Positions 1 through 7,477 are shown, numbered from the stretch's first letter. The stretch: DNA of 24,164 nucleotides from Bacteroidales bacterium (GCA_023231065.1 JALNWE010000047.1:1-24164); one strand, 5' to 3'. Translations and numbers: made by a program. Notes: a model not told the origin generated them from the letters alone.

Positions 1-51
1 ATCAGCTTCCCAAGCTGAGGGTCGTGGGTTCGATCCCCATTTACCGCTCCA
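1..51 (+). tRNA. tRNA-Gly(CCC), 3' part only
   Basis: The 5' end lies outside the window. Visible parts are the anticodon stem 2-6 paired with 14-18, a seven-base loop at 7-13 with CCC at 9-11, a T arm at 24-40 with the TTCGATC loop, the 3' acceptor strand at 41-47 and an encoded CCA at 49-51. The CCC anticodon reads glycine GGG codons. Confidence 0.93.
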
Positions 52-75
52 ATCTTACTTCACTCACTTGCACTG

Positions 76-120
76 AAAAGCCCCGGATAACTAACCTTTC
101 GGGGCTTTTTTCTTTTTTTT
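76..120 (+). terminator. Intrinsic terminator of the tRNA transcript
   Basis: A perfect 10-bp stem (76-85 with 100-109, AAAAGCCCCG / CGGGGCTTTT) encloses a 14-base loop and runs into a long T-rich tract to 120. It sits 25 bases after the tRNA CCA end. Confidence 0.9.
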
Positions 121-254
121 ATCCTATACAATATTAACACAAAAAAATGGGATCAAGAGGAATCACAATCAAAAGCGCTTAGCGGATCAAGGCACAACTT
201 AGGGGCGGAGAATTCTGTACGATTTGCGAATAAAGTGAAGGAAGCAGACAATCC

Positions 255-329
255 AGAATGAGAAAGGGGCTGCTGCCATGAAGTAGGAATGGAACTCCTA
301 TTTATTTGCAGTCCCTTTCATTCTTTTTT
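255..329 (+). terminator. Nested hairpin with T tail; terminator or end of a small RNA
   Basis: The arms 255-273 and 308-324 pair over about 17 bp with one small bulge and one mismatch. Inside them a second hairpin forms (281-288 with 296-303). A run of six T follows at 324-329. No gene is seen between the tRNA terminator (120) and this structure, so either a small RNA ends here or it is a leftover terminator from a lost gene. The rest of 121-368 shows nothing else. Confidence 0.5.
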
Positions 330-368
330 CTACTTTTAACCTTTGTTTTCTGATAGGTAAAAGTTGGC

Positions 369-842
369 ATGGAATACACAACAGGAGTATATAATGAATT
401 CAGTTCTGGTCTCACAATAACCGCGTACCATGCCAAATAATTTGCCTACGAACTAACCTTACGCAGCCCTTCCGATAGTATCCAAAAATTAGCATCAACA
501 TCGGTGGATGCCCAAGTCGACCTGCCCCCCCACCAGGTCGAAGCAGCCTTGTTCGCTTTTCGTTCTCCATTATCAAATGGAGCAATACTTGCCGATGAGG
601 TTGGCCTGGAAAAAATTGAGGCTGGATTGCTCATCGCCCAAAAATGGGCGGAGCGTAAAAGGAGAATCCTGATTATTGTTCCTTCAAATTTGAGAAAACA
701 ATGGAAATACTTATTTTTGGCGGATCAGGTCAGGAGTTCTGATATTGGAATATCCATCCAGGAAAAGGAATGGAAGAAGTTGAAACGGGGATTGGACAGT
801 ATGAGCTCCGGCATCGGGTTAAGTTGGTCGTTAACCCGATAA
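369..842 (+). pseudogene. Decayed SNF2/DEAD-like helicase, N-terminal remnant
   Basis: One reading frame from ATG 369 gives a protein start resembling large SNF2-type helicases of restriction and defence loci: YNEFSSGLTITAYHAK, then FAYELT, AQVDLPPHQVEAALFAFRSP, ILADEVGL and WAERKRRILIIVPSNLRKQW. Three lesions are visible. An in-frame TAA at 438 stands where these proteins have an aromatic residue (AK-stop-FAYEL). The Walker A segment, expected as GLGKTIEAG, reads GLEKIEAG and has lost a codon and the key Gly and Thr. After LRKQW (about 714) the family similarity ends and about 40 unrelated codons run to the stop at 842, so most of the helicase is missing. The longest uninterrupted stretch begins at GTG 504. 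Its place just behind a tRNA gene fits a degraded genomic island. The family call is from memory. Confidence 0.8.
813..840. repeat. Perfect 10-bp inverted repeat
   Basis: ATCGGGTTAA at 813-822 and TTAACCCGAT at 831-840 are exact inverses around an 8-base loop, forming a stable hairpin at the 3' edge of the helicase remnant and 18 bases from the stop of the convergent gene. There is no T run on either side, so it is not a canonical terminator. It could be a remnant end of the lost segment. Confidence 0.6.
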
Positions 843-858
843 CCGTTATTGGTCAATG

Positions 859-1701
859 CTACTTCAGTACCGCACCCTGAAGTTGGTTTTGCAATGCCTG
901 CATCCCACTCACAAAGTTGAGGTCAGCCTGGGACTTGATATTTAATAAAGAACTGTTCATGTTCAGCTCTCCTGTAGCTGAAATAAGATCGATCTGCGGG
1001 TTCACCCTTTTTGCATAATTGGAAAGTCTCTTAAGTGTTCCTTTTTCTCCTAACATGGCCGCAGTCATCAGATTATCGACAAGTAACTGGTCGCGGAATT
1101 TCTTCAGATCGTTAACTTCCTCTGCTAAAATCTGCTTCTTTCCTTTTTTTTCAAGATAACGGTCGATGGTCATTGCGGCTTGCTCCAGTATTGTATCGCG
1201 CTCTGCAACCTGGGTGATATAATTTCCAAAATCACGCAAATTCTTCTCAACGTCAATGGACTGATCAGCTTGATCCTGACCGGACCGGAACTGAACAAGC
1301 ATGGCCTCTGTGGATTTAAGGCTTTCGTTGTTGTTGGTCAGGAACAAACAATAATCCTGTAATCCGATAAAAGGCCGGTTAAAGGATTGGTCAATAAGGA
1401 TAGGATGGTTCTGAAACTCTTTTATGCTGGCGTTAATCTGGACAACTATCTTCTCATTGAACTGGCCGAAATAATTGATTCCCTGTATCATGCTCCGCAG
1501 TTGTGTGGTGTCTTTCATAAACTCACTCCGTAAAAGAATGTCCTTTTCAGTCATGGATGATCTGCGATATTTTTCAGCTTTTACAATAGTCCCTGATTGT
1601 AAATCCGTTCTTGATGGCTTGGAAATAGTTGAAATCAATACAATGATCCCCGCAACCGCCAGGATTATCAGGACGAAAAGGATTGTAGTCTTTGTCTTCA
1701 T
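859..1701 (-). CDS. Membrane-anchored protein of unknown function
   Basis: This 280-residue protein is not recognised. It has one N-terminal hydrophobic segment (about residues 6-24) preceded by Lys residues, which predicts a signal anchor with the rest in the periplasm. The remainder is polar, rich in Gln, Asn and Leu, and looks largely helical. It shows no cysteine cluster, nucleotide-binding loop or catalytic motif that I can name. The ATG at 1701 is chosen because the hydrophobic segment follows it directly. It lies 88 bases downstream of the DUF4403 gene on the same strand, so the two may be cotranscribed as an envelope pair. Confidence 0.72.
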   Translation of the reverse strand: MKTKTTILFVLIILAVAGIIVLISTISKPSRTDLQSGTIVKAEKYRRSSMTEKDILLRSEFMKDTTQLRSMIQGINYFGQFNEKIVVQINASIKEFQNHPILIDQSFNRPFIGLQDYCLFLTNNNESLKSTEAMLVQFRSGQDQADQSIDVEKNLRDFGNYITQVAERDTILEQAAMTIDRYLEKKGKKQILAEEVNDLKKFRDQLLVDNLMTAAMLGEKGTLKRLSNYAKRVNPQIDLISATGELNMNSSLLNIKSQADLNFVSGMQALQNQLQGAVLK

Positions 1702-1789
1702 GGATTTTCGGTTAGTTTTTTGAAATTAGTTAACTAAAATACAACAAAAGCTGGAAAAGTTGGTTGGGGACGAAATTATCATTGTACTT

Positions 1790-3205
1790 TTATTGAGCGT
1801 TGAGGCTCACCTTGATTTTTCCTTCAAATTGGAAATAAGCTTTTACGGATTCTGGCGAGACCAGGATCTTGTCAGGCTCAAATTTCTCAATATCCCCCTT
1901 GATAATGAAATAGCTAAAAGATTGATTTTGTTCCAGATAGGAGTTGATAGCTTCCCTTGATTCGAGAAGCTTATCTCCGATCGGGAAAACCAGGTTTGAA
2001 GAGAATTCCTGAAGTAATCCGGAACGAAATATCCAGGCTGCTGTTTTTATAAGAACATTTTGGGTGCTGACTGAAAAGCTGAGGTTCTCGAAGCCAAGGG
2101 TCATTTTTTCTTTGTTAAAAGCAGGTTTGCCTGAAAGGTAGATTGTGCCCTTCACGCTTCCGTCCACTGCAATGGCCACGATCAGGTTTTCTCCCTGGCC
2201 GTACAGGGAAATATCCAGAATCGTGATTTTATATTTTCCGTAATTAAACTTATACCCCGTAAATTGTTTCCGGGCAATCTCATTGATTTGTGAAAAAGGT
2301 ATATCAATTGAGAAGTTGATACTGAAATTATCCGGAATGGAGCTGGTAACCTTGAGGGGTGGTAACTTGTTGTTCAGGGTGAATTCTGGTTCAGCTCCAT
2401 AATAAAGCTGAATCATGGCTTTAATGGCAACTGAATGATGAATGCCCGCTGAAGTTCCCCGGATTAGAACAGAACTTACTTCCACGGGACTTACTTTGAG
2501 CCATAAGGGGTAATCGGGAGATATGCGAAAAGGTTTTTGCATCCCTGTCCAGGCATCATTCATCAGGGATCTGAGGTTAAGCGATTCTTTAAATGTTTTG
2601 TCGATCTCCTTGGTTATAATGGGTAAATTTGACTTTACCATGAGATCGGCGATGAAGGGTAATGGGAGCTGAATGGATCCAACCATCAACCTGGGAGAGC
2701 TTATCCATTCATAACCGTCAGACATGGTAATAACATTAAAAGTCCAGTCGTTGTTGAGGCTTACAGTAGTTTTAAACTTTAAAGCCAGTTCAGCGTTAGC
2801 CTCGTTATCAGTACTGTAATGGTACCCTAAAAAACCAGTTGTGAACCTCTTTTTTAACCATATCTTCAATGGCACCCGGTATGAAACCTGATTGCCCTCC
2901 ATCGCGAGCTCAATGCTGTCGCTCCTGGATGCCCGTATCATCAGGTTGTCATTGCCGTTGTTATTAAAGCTGGTATCTGAATAAATCACCCCGTTAATTT
3001 CGCGATTGATGATTTTCTTCAGTGTTTTGCTATCTGTTTCAACCGGAATATTGATATAGGAAAAACTTGGCGCATAGTTTATGGCATTATAGACTTCGGA
3101 AGGTTTTTCTATTTTAAGGACGCTGCAACCTGCTGGGACCAGCAACAGGATAACCATAATGGCCGGCAGGTAAAGATGAAAAGTGTTCTTTATGATATTG
3201 TTCAT
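1790..3205 (-). CDS. DUF4403 family lipoprotein
   Basis: The 471-residue product begins with a hydrophobic signal (residues 11-26) ending in a lipobox VPAGC with Cys27, so it should be lipidated and attached to an envelope membrane. The body has the length and style of DUF4403 proteins, which are large beta-rich lipoproteins of Bacteroidota with no established function: an opening that places SYINIPVE beside a Leu-Lys-rich helix, long amphipathic beta stretches such as ISINFSID-like segments, and a C-terminal EGKIKVSLN strand. The family may be related to lipid-handling TULIP-like folds, which I state only as an inference. The ATG at 3205 sets the signal peptide correctly. The next gene on this strand starts 88 bases downstream. 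Confidence 0.78.
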   Translation of the reverse strand: MNNIIKNTFHLYLPAIMVILLLVPAGCSVLKIEKPSEVYNAINYAPSFSYINIPVETDSKTLKKIINREINGVIYSDTSFNNNGNDNLMIRASRSDSIELAMEGNQVSYRVPLKIWLKKRFTTGFLGYHYSTDNEANAELALKFKTTVSLNNDWTFNVITMSDGYEWISSPRLMVGSIQLPLPFIADLMVKSNLPIITKEIDKTFKESLNLRSLMNDAWTGMQKPFRISPDYPLWLKVSPVEVSSVLIRGTSAGIHHSVAIKAMIQLYYGAEPEFTLNNKLPPLKVTSSIPDNFSINFSIDIPFSQINEIARKQFTGYKFNYGKYKITILDISLYGQGENLIVAIAVDGSVKGTIYLSGKPAFNKEKMTLGFENLSFSVSTQNVLIKTAAWIFRSGLLQEFSSNLVFPIGDKLLESREAINSYLEQNQSFSYFIIKGDIEKFEPDKILVSPESVKAYFQFEGKIKVSLNAQ

Positions 3206-3291
3206 GATCTGAAAAGAATCCTTAAGATTTGAATCACTGACATTTATTGGGATTAATATTTGCTTTCCATGAAACCCATAATTGTGTATGA

Positions 3292-3441
3292 CTAATCAGT
3301 CCATCCCTTTCCCTGCAGTTCCCGGGGTCTGATTTCATCGGTAACGATGATGCAGGATGAAAGGGGCTTTTTAATATCCGGAATTTCTCTTCCCAAACCG
3401 ACAATTTCACTCACAAAATAAAACGGGCCATTATCATTCAT
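3292..3441 (-). CDS. Possible 49-residue small protein, unrecognised
   Basis: The frame opens with ATG at 3441 and closes with TAG at 3292-3294. It reads MNDNGPFYFVSEIVGLGR, then a Lys/Pro-rich centre with SSCIIVTDEI, and ends GKGWTD. The composition looks protein-like and not random, with balanced charged and hydrophobic residues, no signal peptide and one Cys. A TACTTTTG element on the same strand lies about 60 bases upstream of the ATG. No strong ribosome site is seen. It could be a real small protein, a leader ORF before the DUF4403 gene, or chance. Confidence 0.35.
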   Translation of the reverse strand: MNDNGPFYFVSEIVGLGREIPDIKKPLSSCIIVTDEIRPRELQGKGWTD

Positions 3442-3608
3442 AAAAATTCAGTTTCCGTAACAATAATTTCGTTAAAGTCCATGGATGTTTAATTCCCCTC
3501 TGACAAAAGTAAAAAATGTTGCAGATTAAAATTATAATAAGGCGCTTTAAATCCAGGATATTTCAATAATCAAACATAAATTCGCAATTTATTCCTAACA
3601 GACCGGCG

Positions 3609-3636
3609 TTGCCAATGTAAAAAAATGATAGTTTTG
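3609..3636 (+). promoter_or_regulatory. Predicted promoter of gmd-fcl
   Basis: TTG at 3609-3611 lies 17 bases before TAGTTTTG at 3629-3636. This matches the Bacteroidetes housekeeping promoter form (TTG, spacer, TAnnTTTG). The ATG of gmd begins 22 bases after the -7 element, leaving a short leader. Confidence 0.55.
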
Positions 3637-3658
3637 TTAAACATTAATAGCTGAAGCC

Positions 3659-4774
3659 ATGAGTAAAGTTGCTTTGATTACGGGAGTTACAGGTCAGGAT
3701 GGCGCATACCTTGCAGAATATCTGCTCAAGTTGGGTTATGTTGTACATGGGATTAAAAGAAGGTCATCGATGTTTAACACCGATCGTATTGATCATTTGT
3801 ATCAGGATCCGTTTGCCAGTGACAAGCATTTTTATCTGCATTACGGGGACATGACCGATTCCACCAATCTGATCCGCATCGTCCAGGAAACGCAACCGGA
3901 TGAAATATACAATATTGCTGCCATGTCGCATGTACAAGTTAGTTTCGACACGGCTGAGTATACGGCTAATGCAGATGCTGTGGGCACTCTCCGGTTGCTT
4001 GAGGCCATCCGCTTGCTCAAGCTTTCGGACAAAACAAAATTTTATCAGGCCTCGACCAGCGAGTTATATGGGAAGGTACAAGAGATCCCCCAGACGGAAA
4101 AAACACCTTTTTATCCACGGTCCCCTTATGCCGTCGCTAAACTTTACGGGTACTGGATCGTTGTGAACTTCAGGGAAGCATACAACATATTTGCCTGCAA
4201 TGGTATCCTTTTCAACCATGAATCTCCGATCCGGGGAGAAACTTTCGTTACCCGTAAAATCACCCGTGCAGTGGCAAAAATTGCATTAGGGCTCCAGGAT
4301 ACGGTTTATCTTGGAAATTTATCGGCCAAGCGCGATTGGGGACATGCGAAAGATTACATCAAGGCCATGTATCTCATCCTGCAACAGGACAAACCGGATG
4401 ATTATGTCATTGCGACAGGAGTTACGACAGCGGTCCGTGATTTCGTAAAAATGGCATTTATGGAATTGGGTATTGAAGTTGATTTTACGGGCGAAGGGGT
4501 TCATGAAACCGGGGTGGTTAAATCTTGTCTCAATCCGGAATTTCAGCTGAAACAAGGAAAAATAGTAGTTAAAGTGGATCCCAGGTATTTCAGGCCCACC
4601 GAGGTGGAAATCCTGATCGGTGATGCTACAAAAGCCAGGGAGAAACTGGGTTGGAAACCCGAACACGATCTTAAATCCCTGGTCAGGGACATGGTAACCA
4701 GCGATCTTCATTTAATGAAAAAAGATAAATACCTGAAGGAAGGTGGTTTTGATATAAAAAACTATTATGAATAA
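3659..4774 (+). CDS. gmd: GDP-mannose 4,6-dehydratase
   Basis: Converts GDP-D-mannose to GDP-4-keto-6-deoxy-D-mannose, the first step toward GDP-L-fucose and related deoxysugars, in the cytoplasm. The 371-residue protein is full length for the family. It has the Rossmann GVTGQDGAYLAEYLL signature (residues 9-23, with the GxxGxxG pattern), the catalytic STSE segment at 132-135 (Thr133, Glu135), and the YxxxK pair Tyr157/Lys161 in SPYAVAK. The conserved FNHESPIRGETFVTRKI block starts at 185, and the LGWKPEH motif is near the C-terminus. The first ATG after a predicted promoter is used. Its last 8 bases overlap the start of fcl, so the two are translated as a unit. No glycosyltransferase gene is adjacent. 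Confidence 0.97.
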   Translation: MSKVALITGVTGQDGAYLAEYLLKLGYVVHGIKRRSSMFNTDRIDHLYQDPFASDKHFYLHYGDMTDSTNLIRIVQETQPDEIYNIAAMSHVQVSFDTAEYTANADAVGTLRLLEAIRLLKLSDKTKFYQASTSELYGKVQEIPQTEKTPFYPRSPYAVAKLYGYWIVVNFREAYNIFACNGILFNHESPIRGETFVTRKITRAVAKIALGLQDTVYLGNLSAKRDWGHAKDYIKAMYLILQQDKPDDYVIATGVTTAVRDFVKMAFMELGIEVDFTGEGVHETGVVKSCLNPEFQLKQGKIVVKVDPRYFRPTEVEILIGDATKAREKLGWKPEHDLKSLVRDMVTSDLHLMKKDKYLKEGGFDIKNYYE

Positions 4775-5735
4775 ATCGGATAAAATATTAATTGCCGGGG
4801 CCGCCGGAATGGTTGGAAGCGCCATTGTGCGGAATTTGTTAAAACAAGGGTATGGGAACCTTGTTTGTACCTATCACAGGAATGTCCCCAAAAAACAAAC
4901 CGGGGTGAGGTATCACCGGATCAACCTGATGGATTCAAAGGCATGTACCGAACTATTTGAACAGGAAACACCGGATTTTGTTTTTTATGCTGCTGCCAAA
5001 GTCGGTGGGATTATGGCCAATAATACATACCGCGCCCAATTCCTGTATGAGAATCTGGTAATTCAAAATAATGTTATTCATACTTCCTGGCTTTCACAGG
5101 TTAAAAAACTGCTGTTTTTAGGAAGTTCGTGTATCTATCCGAAAAATGCCCCGCAACCAATTAAAGAGGAATACCTGCTTACCGGACCCCTTGAATACAC
5201 CAATGAACCTTATGCCATTGCGAAGATTGCAGGTTTAAAACTTTGTGAAAACTACAACCTGCAATACGGAACAAGGTATATTTCCGCCATGCCGACCAAT
5301 CTTTATGGTCCCAATGATAATTATGATCTTCAGAATTCACATGTATTACCGGCGTTGATCCGGAAGTTTCATGAGGCAAAACTTTCGGGCGCTGCCAATG
5401 TTACCATCTGGGGATCAGGGTCCCCTTTGCGTGAATTCATGCATGTAGATGACCTGGCTGCCGCTGTCGTTTTTCTGATGCAGAACTATGAAGGAAATAA
5501 ATTTGTTAATATCGGCTGGGGAAAGGAAATCCCTATCGGGGAGCTGGCTTTATTGATCCAGGAGGTTGTTGGATATAAAGGGAAACTGGTATTTGATCAT
5601 ACTAAACCCGACGGAACTCCCCGTAAACTATTGGATGTTTCGCTGCTCACTTCCCTTGGATTTACACCTTCGATCGCGTTACGCGAGGGGATCATCAGCA
5701 CTTATGCTGATTTTATTGCAAAGTATTCAGGATAA
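4767..5735 (+). CDS. fcl: GDP-L-fucose synthase
   Basis: Epimerises and reduces the product of Gmd with NADPH to give GDP-L-fucose for surface glycans. The 322-residue protein shows the cofactor loop GAAGMVGS (11-18) and the GSSCIYP segment, with Ser120 and Cys122 matching the E. coli Ser107/Cys109 catalytic positions. Tyr149 and Lys153 lie in YAIAK, His192 in SHVLPALIRK is the second acid/base residue, and the WGSGSPLREFMHVDDLA substrate block begins near 215. The spacings between Cys122, Tyr149 and His192 equal those of the E. coli enzyme as I remember it. The ATG at 4767 sits inside the end of gmd, an 8-base overlap typical of coupled translation. Confidence 0.97.
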   Translation: MNKSDKILIAGAAGMVGSAIVRNLLKQGYGNLVCTYHRNVPKKQTGVRYHRINLMDSKACTELFEQETPDFVFYAAAKVGGIMANNTYRAQFLYENLVIQNNVIHTSWLSQVKKLLFLGSSCIYPKNAPQPIKEEYLLTGPLEYTNEPYAIAKIAGLKLCENYNLQYGTRYISAMPTNLYGPNDNYDLQNSHVLPALIRKFHEAKLSGAANVTIWGSGSPLREFMHVDDLAAAVVFLMQNYEGNKFVNIGWGKEIPIGELALLIQEVVGYKGKLVFDHTKPDGTPRKLLDVSLLTSLGFTPSIALREGIISTYADFIAKYSG

Positions 5736-5741
5736 ATATTT

Positions 5742-5782
5742 TTGTCCTGATAGATTGTGCTCTTTAATCTCAGTCAGGACAA
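5742..5782 (+). terminator. Long hairpin after fcl
   Basis: TTGTCCTGA (5742-5750) pairs perfectly with TCAGGACAA (5774-5782). Inside it AGATT (5752-5756) pairs with AATCT (5766-5770). It starts 7 bases after the fcl stop. No T run follows, so it may stabilise the 3' end of the mRNA or act as an atypical terminator. Confidence 0.45.
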
Positions 5783-5836
5783 GCAAATGTTCGTCTAAAC
5801 AAAATGAATGATATATCATTTTTTTAATTCCAGACT

Positions 5837-6628
5837 ATGAACATCTCCAGACTGTTTTTTGCTGTTATTTTACTGCTTTCATTTGTTTCCTGCCGGAAAA
5901 CCGAAACTCAAACTGTTCAGTCAGGAAATGTGGCATTCCGGATCAACCATTGTGTCGATGGGCTCCCGGTCCGTGAAAATGAACTTATTTATACCAATGC
6001 TGCCGGGAACCAGTATTCTATTACCGGCATTCAATATTTCATTTCCGATATTACTTTTTACCGGCCCGACGGCTCCAGCTCAATGATCCAACAACCTAAG
6101 AGTATTTTTTATATCAATGAAGATATCCCGGCGACCAGGGATCTTGTTTTTAGCGATAAAATCCCGGCAGGAGCTTATGATTCAATCACTTTTATTTTCG
6201 GCATCCCCGAGGCAAAAAATAAATCCTTCATGTTTGTTAACCCTCCTGAAGTGAACATGGCCTGGCCGGAAGTTTTAGGGGGTGGATACCATTATATGAT
6301 GATGGATGGGAAATGGAGTGATCCTGATGGAATTATTCAATCTTTTGCTTTTCACCTGGGAATCGGCCAATTATATCATGGCGAGGGTCACAATACGGAT
6401 TCCATTTATGCTTTCGTGCAAAACTATTTTAAAGTTAGTTTACCTGGATCCGCGTTTACGTTGCATAAATCGGATACCCTGATTTTCAATCTTCAGATGA
6501 ATATTGAAAACTGGTTCAGGGACCCCCATATATATGATCATAATCAATGGGGCGGAATGATCATGCAAAACCAGGATGCCATGCAAATGATCAAAGAAAA
6601 CGGGTGGGATGCGTTTTCGGTCCTTTGA
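5837..6628 (+). CDS. MbnP-like copper-site lipoprotein
   Basis: The 263-residue protein resembles the MbnP family (copper-binding, periplasmic or outer-membrane partner of the di-heme MbnH proteins). Family-like features are the QYFISDITFY strand at 66-75, the RDLVFSDKIPAGAYDSITFIFGI region near 101-123, NMAWPEVLGGGYHYMMMDG at 140-158 with Trp143, and AFHLGIGQ at 171-178. In known members a Trp from this area is oxidised to help make a copper site; whether Trp143 is that residue is inference. Residues 1-18 form a signal peptide and Cys19 in SFVSC is the likely lipidation site. No MbnH-type cytochrome gene is nearby, which is unusual for characterised pairs. The gene ends exactly where the convergent regulator gene ends. 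Confidence 0.82.
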   Translation: MNISRLFFAVILLLSFVSCRKTETQTVQSGNVAFRINHCVDGLPVRENELIYTNAAGNQYSITGIQYFISDITFYRPDGSSSMIQQPKSIFYINEDIPATRDLVFSDKIPAGAYDSITFIFGIPEAKNKSFMFVNPPEVNMAWPEVLGGGYHYMMMDGKWSDPDGIIQSFAFHLGIGQLYHGEGHNTDSIYAFVQNYFKVSLPGSAFTLHKSDTLIFNLQMNIENWFRDPHIYDHNQWGGMIMQNQDAMQMIKENGWDAFSVL

Positions 6629-6640
6629 TTACCCGTTTTT
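6597..6640. terminator. Bidirectional terminator across a zero-gap convergent junction
   Basis: AAAACGGGT (6597-6605) pairs perfectly with ACCCGTTTT (6631-6639) and five T end the right arm at 6640. The mirror strand also ends its arm with TTTT. The MbnP stop codon (6626-6628) and the regulator stop codon (6629-6631) touch without a spacer, so the hairpin lies inside the coding ends of both genes and can stop transcription from either side. Confidence 0.7.
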
Positions 6641-7330
6641 ACTGATTTGTCGCAACAATTCCAGATTGTTGATACAGATCGCCCTTCCCTCCAGGGATAA
6701 AATACCATCATCCCTGAATTTTATTAAGACGCGGGTCGCGCTCTCCCTTGAAATTCCAATTAAGTCAGCAAGCTCCTGGCGCGAAAATGGAATATCAAAT
6801 GTATTTTGTTCAAAGATGATCGTCGAAAAATAAAGAATGGCATCCGCCATCCGGCCATAGGTCTTTTTTTGCGATTGACGCATGAAACGATGGAAGTTAT
6901 TCAGGCTTTCCCGCGAAATGGAAACCAGTATCTCATACGCAAAATTTCCGTTTTGTTTGACCAGTTGATTGAAGATGCCGGCATCGATGTAACATACTTT
7001 AATATCTTCCAGGGCAGCATAGGAATAATGATTGATCCGGTCCCCGAACAGGGAAGGGAGCCCAAGATATGAGAATTTTTTTATGATTTGCAGGATGTGT
7101 TCTTTTTCGTTATTGCTTTTAACATATTCCTTGACCAGGCCCGACTTAAGATAAATAATGTGAGAGGTCATCGAACCTTCATGAGTCAGGATATTCCCTT
7201 TTTTAAATTCAGCCTCGCGGTGATTTTCATTCACGAGATTTATTTCGGCCATGCTTAATACAGCCGCAGCACAGGATTTGTCCCTGCAATCACAGCAGGA
7301 AGTTGGAATGGAAAGGGTTTCGGAAAACAC
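6629..7330 (-). CDS. FNR-like Crp/Fnr-family regulator with Fe-S ligands
   Basis: The 233-residue protein has a cyclic-nucleotide-type beta-roll sensor (about 30-125), a dimer helix (128-168) and a winged helix (180-232). Cys12, Cys15 and Cys20 in the N-terminal cluster (with an extra Cys13), together with Cys113 in the segment ALEDIKVCYI, line up with the four [4Fe-4S] ligands of E. coli FNR (Cys20, 23, 29, 122). This suggests direct oxygen or redox sensing. The recognition helix ISRESATRVL has Glu196, Thr199 and Arg200 at the positions of FNR Glu209, Ser212 and Arg213. It is divergent from the DsrE2-TusA-Hdr operon with a palindrome between them, so it most likely controls that operon and perhaps itself. 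The Fe-S assignment is from cysteine alignment only. Confidence 0.9.
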   Translation of the reverse strand: MFSETLSIPTSCCDCRDKSCAAAVLSMAEINLVNENHREAEFKKGNILTHEGSMTSHIIYLKSGLVKEYVKSNNEKEHILQIIKKFSYLGLPSLFGDRINHYSYAALEDIKVCYIDAGIFNQLVKQNGNFAYEILVSISRESLNNFHRFMRQSQKKTYGRMADAILYFSTIIFEQNTFDIPFSRQELADLIGISRESATRVLIKFRDDGILSLEGRAICINNLELLRQISKNG

Positions 7331-7426
7331 AATTAATGGTTGATCCTCGTTTTTTATACAAAGATCGCGTTTTTTTAAGAACCCGTACTTTGCACCTGAT
7401 TTTTTGTTGTCTGGGAAATTTTTGAT

Positions 7427-7444
7427 TTGTGATAATTATCACAA
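7427..7444. promoter_or_regulatory. Perfect 18-bp palindrome, predicted Crp/Fnr-family operator
   Basis: TTGTGATAATTATCACAA reads the same on both strands and contains the Crp/Fnr-type half-sites TGTGA and TCACA six bases apart. It lies about midway between the regulator ATG (7330) and the operon ATG (7546). A perfect 18-bp palindrome is expected by chance about 0.1 times in a window this size (4 to the power -9 per position). Confidence 0.75.
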
Positions 7445-7445
7445 T

Positions 7446-7465
7446 ATAGGTTGAAACCTATCACA
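7446..7465. promoter_or_regulatory. Second inverted repeat and half-site beside the operator
   Basis: ATAGGTTGAAACCTAT (7446-7461) is a 7-bp inverted repeat around GA. It overlaps a second TATCACA (7459-7465), placed exactly 22 bases after the TATCACA of the main palindrome (7437-7443). GTTGA at 7450-7454 would be the weak left half of a second site. Two helical turns of spacing would allow side-by-side binding of two dimers. Confidence 0.45.
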
Positions 7466-7477
7466 TTCATTCCGCGC

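Larger units (their letters stand above)
3206..3658. other. 453-bp divergent intergenic region
   Basis: This stretch separates the minus-strand DUF4403 gene from plus-strand gmd. I see a possible small minus-strand ORF (3292-3441), a possible minus-strand -7 element (CAAAAGTA at 3504-3511, read as TACTTTTG) and a gmd promoter near its right end. Nothing else recognisable was found. Confidence 0.6.

Noticed and set aside
1726..1737. Perfect 12-bp palindrome TTAGTTAACTAA upstream of the unknown membrane-anchored gene
   Set aside because: A 12-bp perfect palindrome is expected several times in 24 kb by chance (1 in 4096 positions), and no regulator gene is adjacent.
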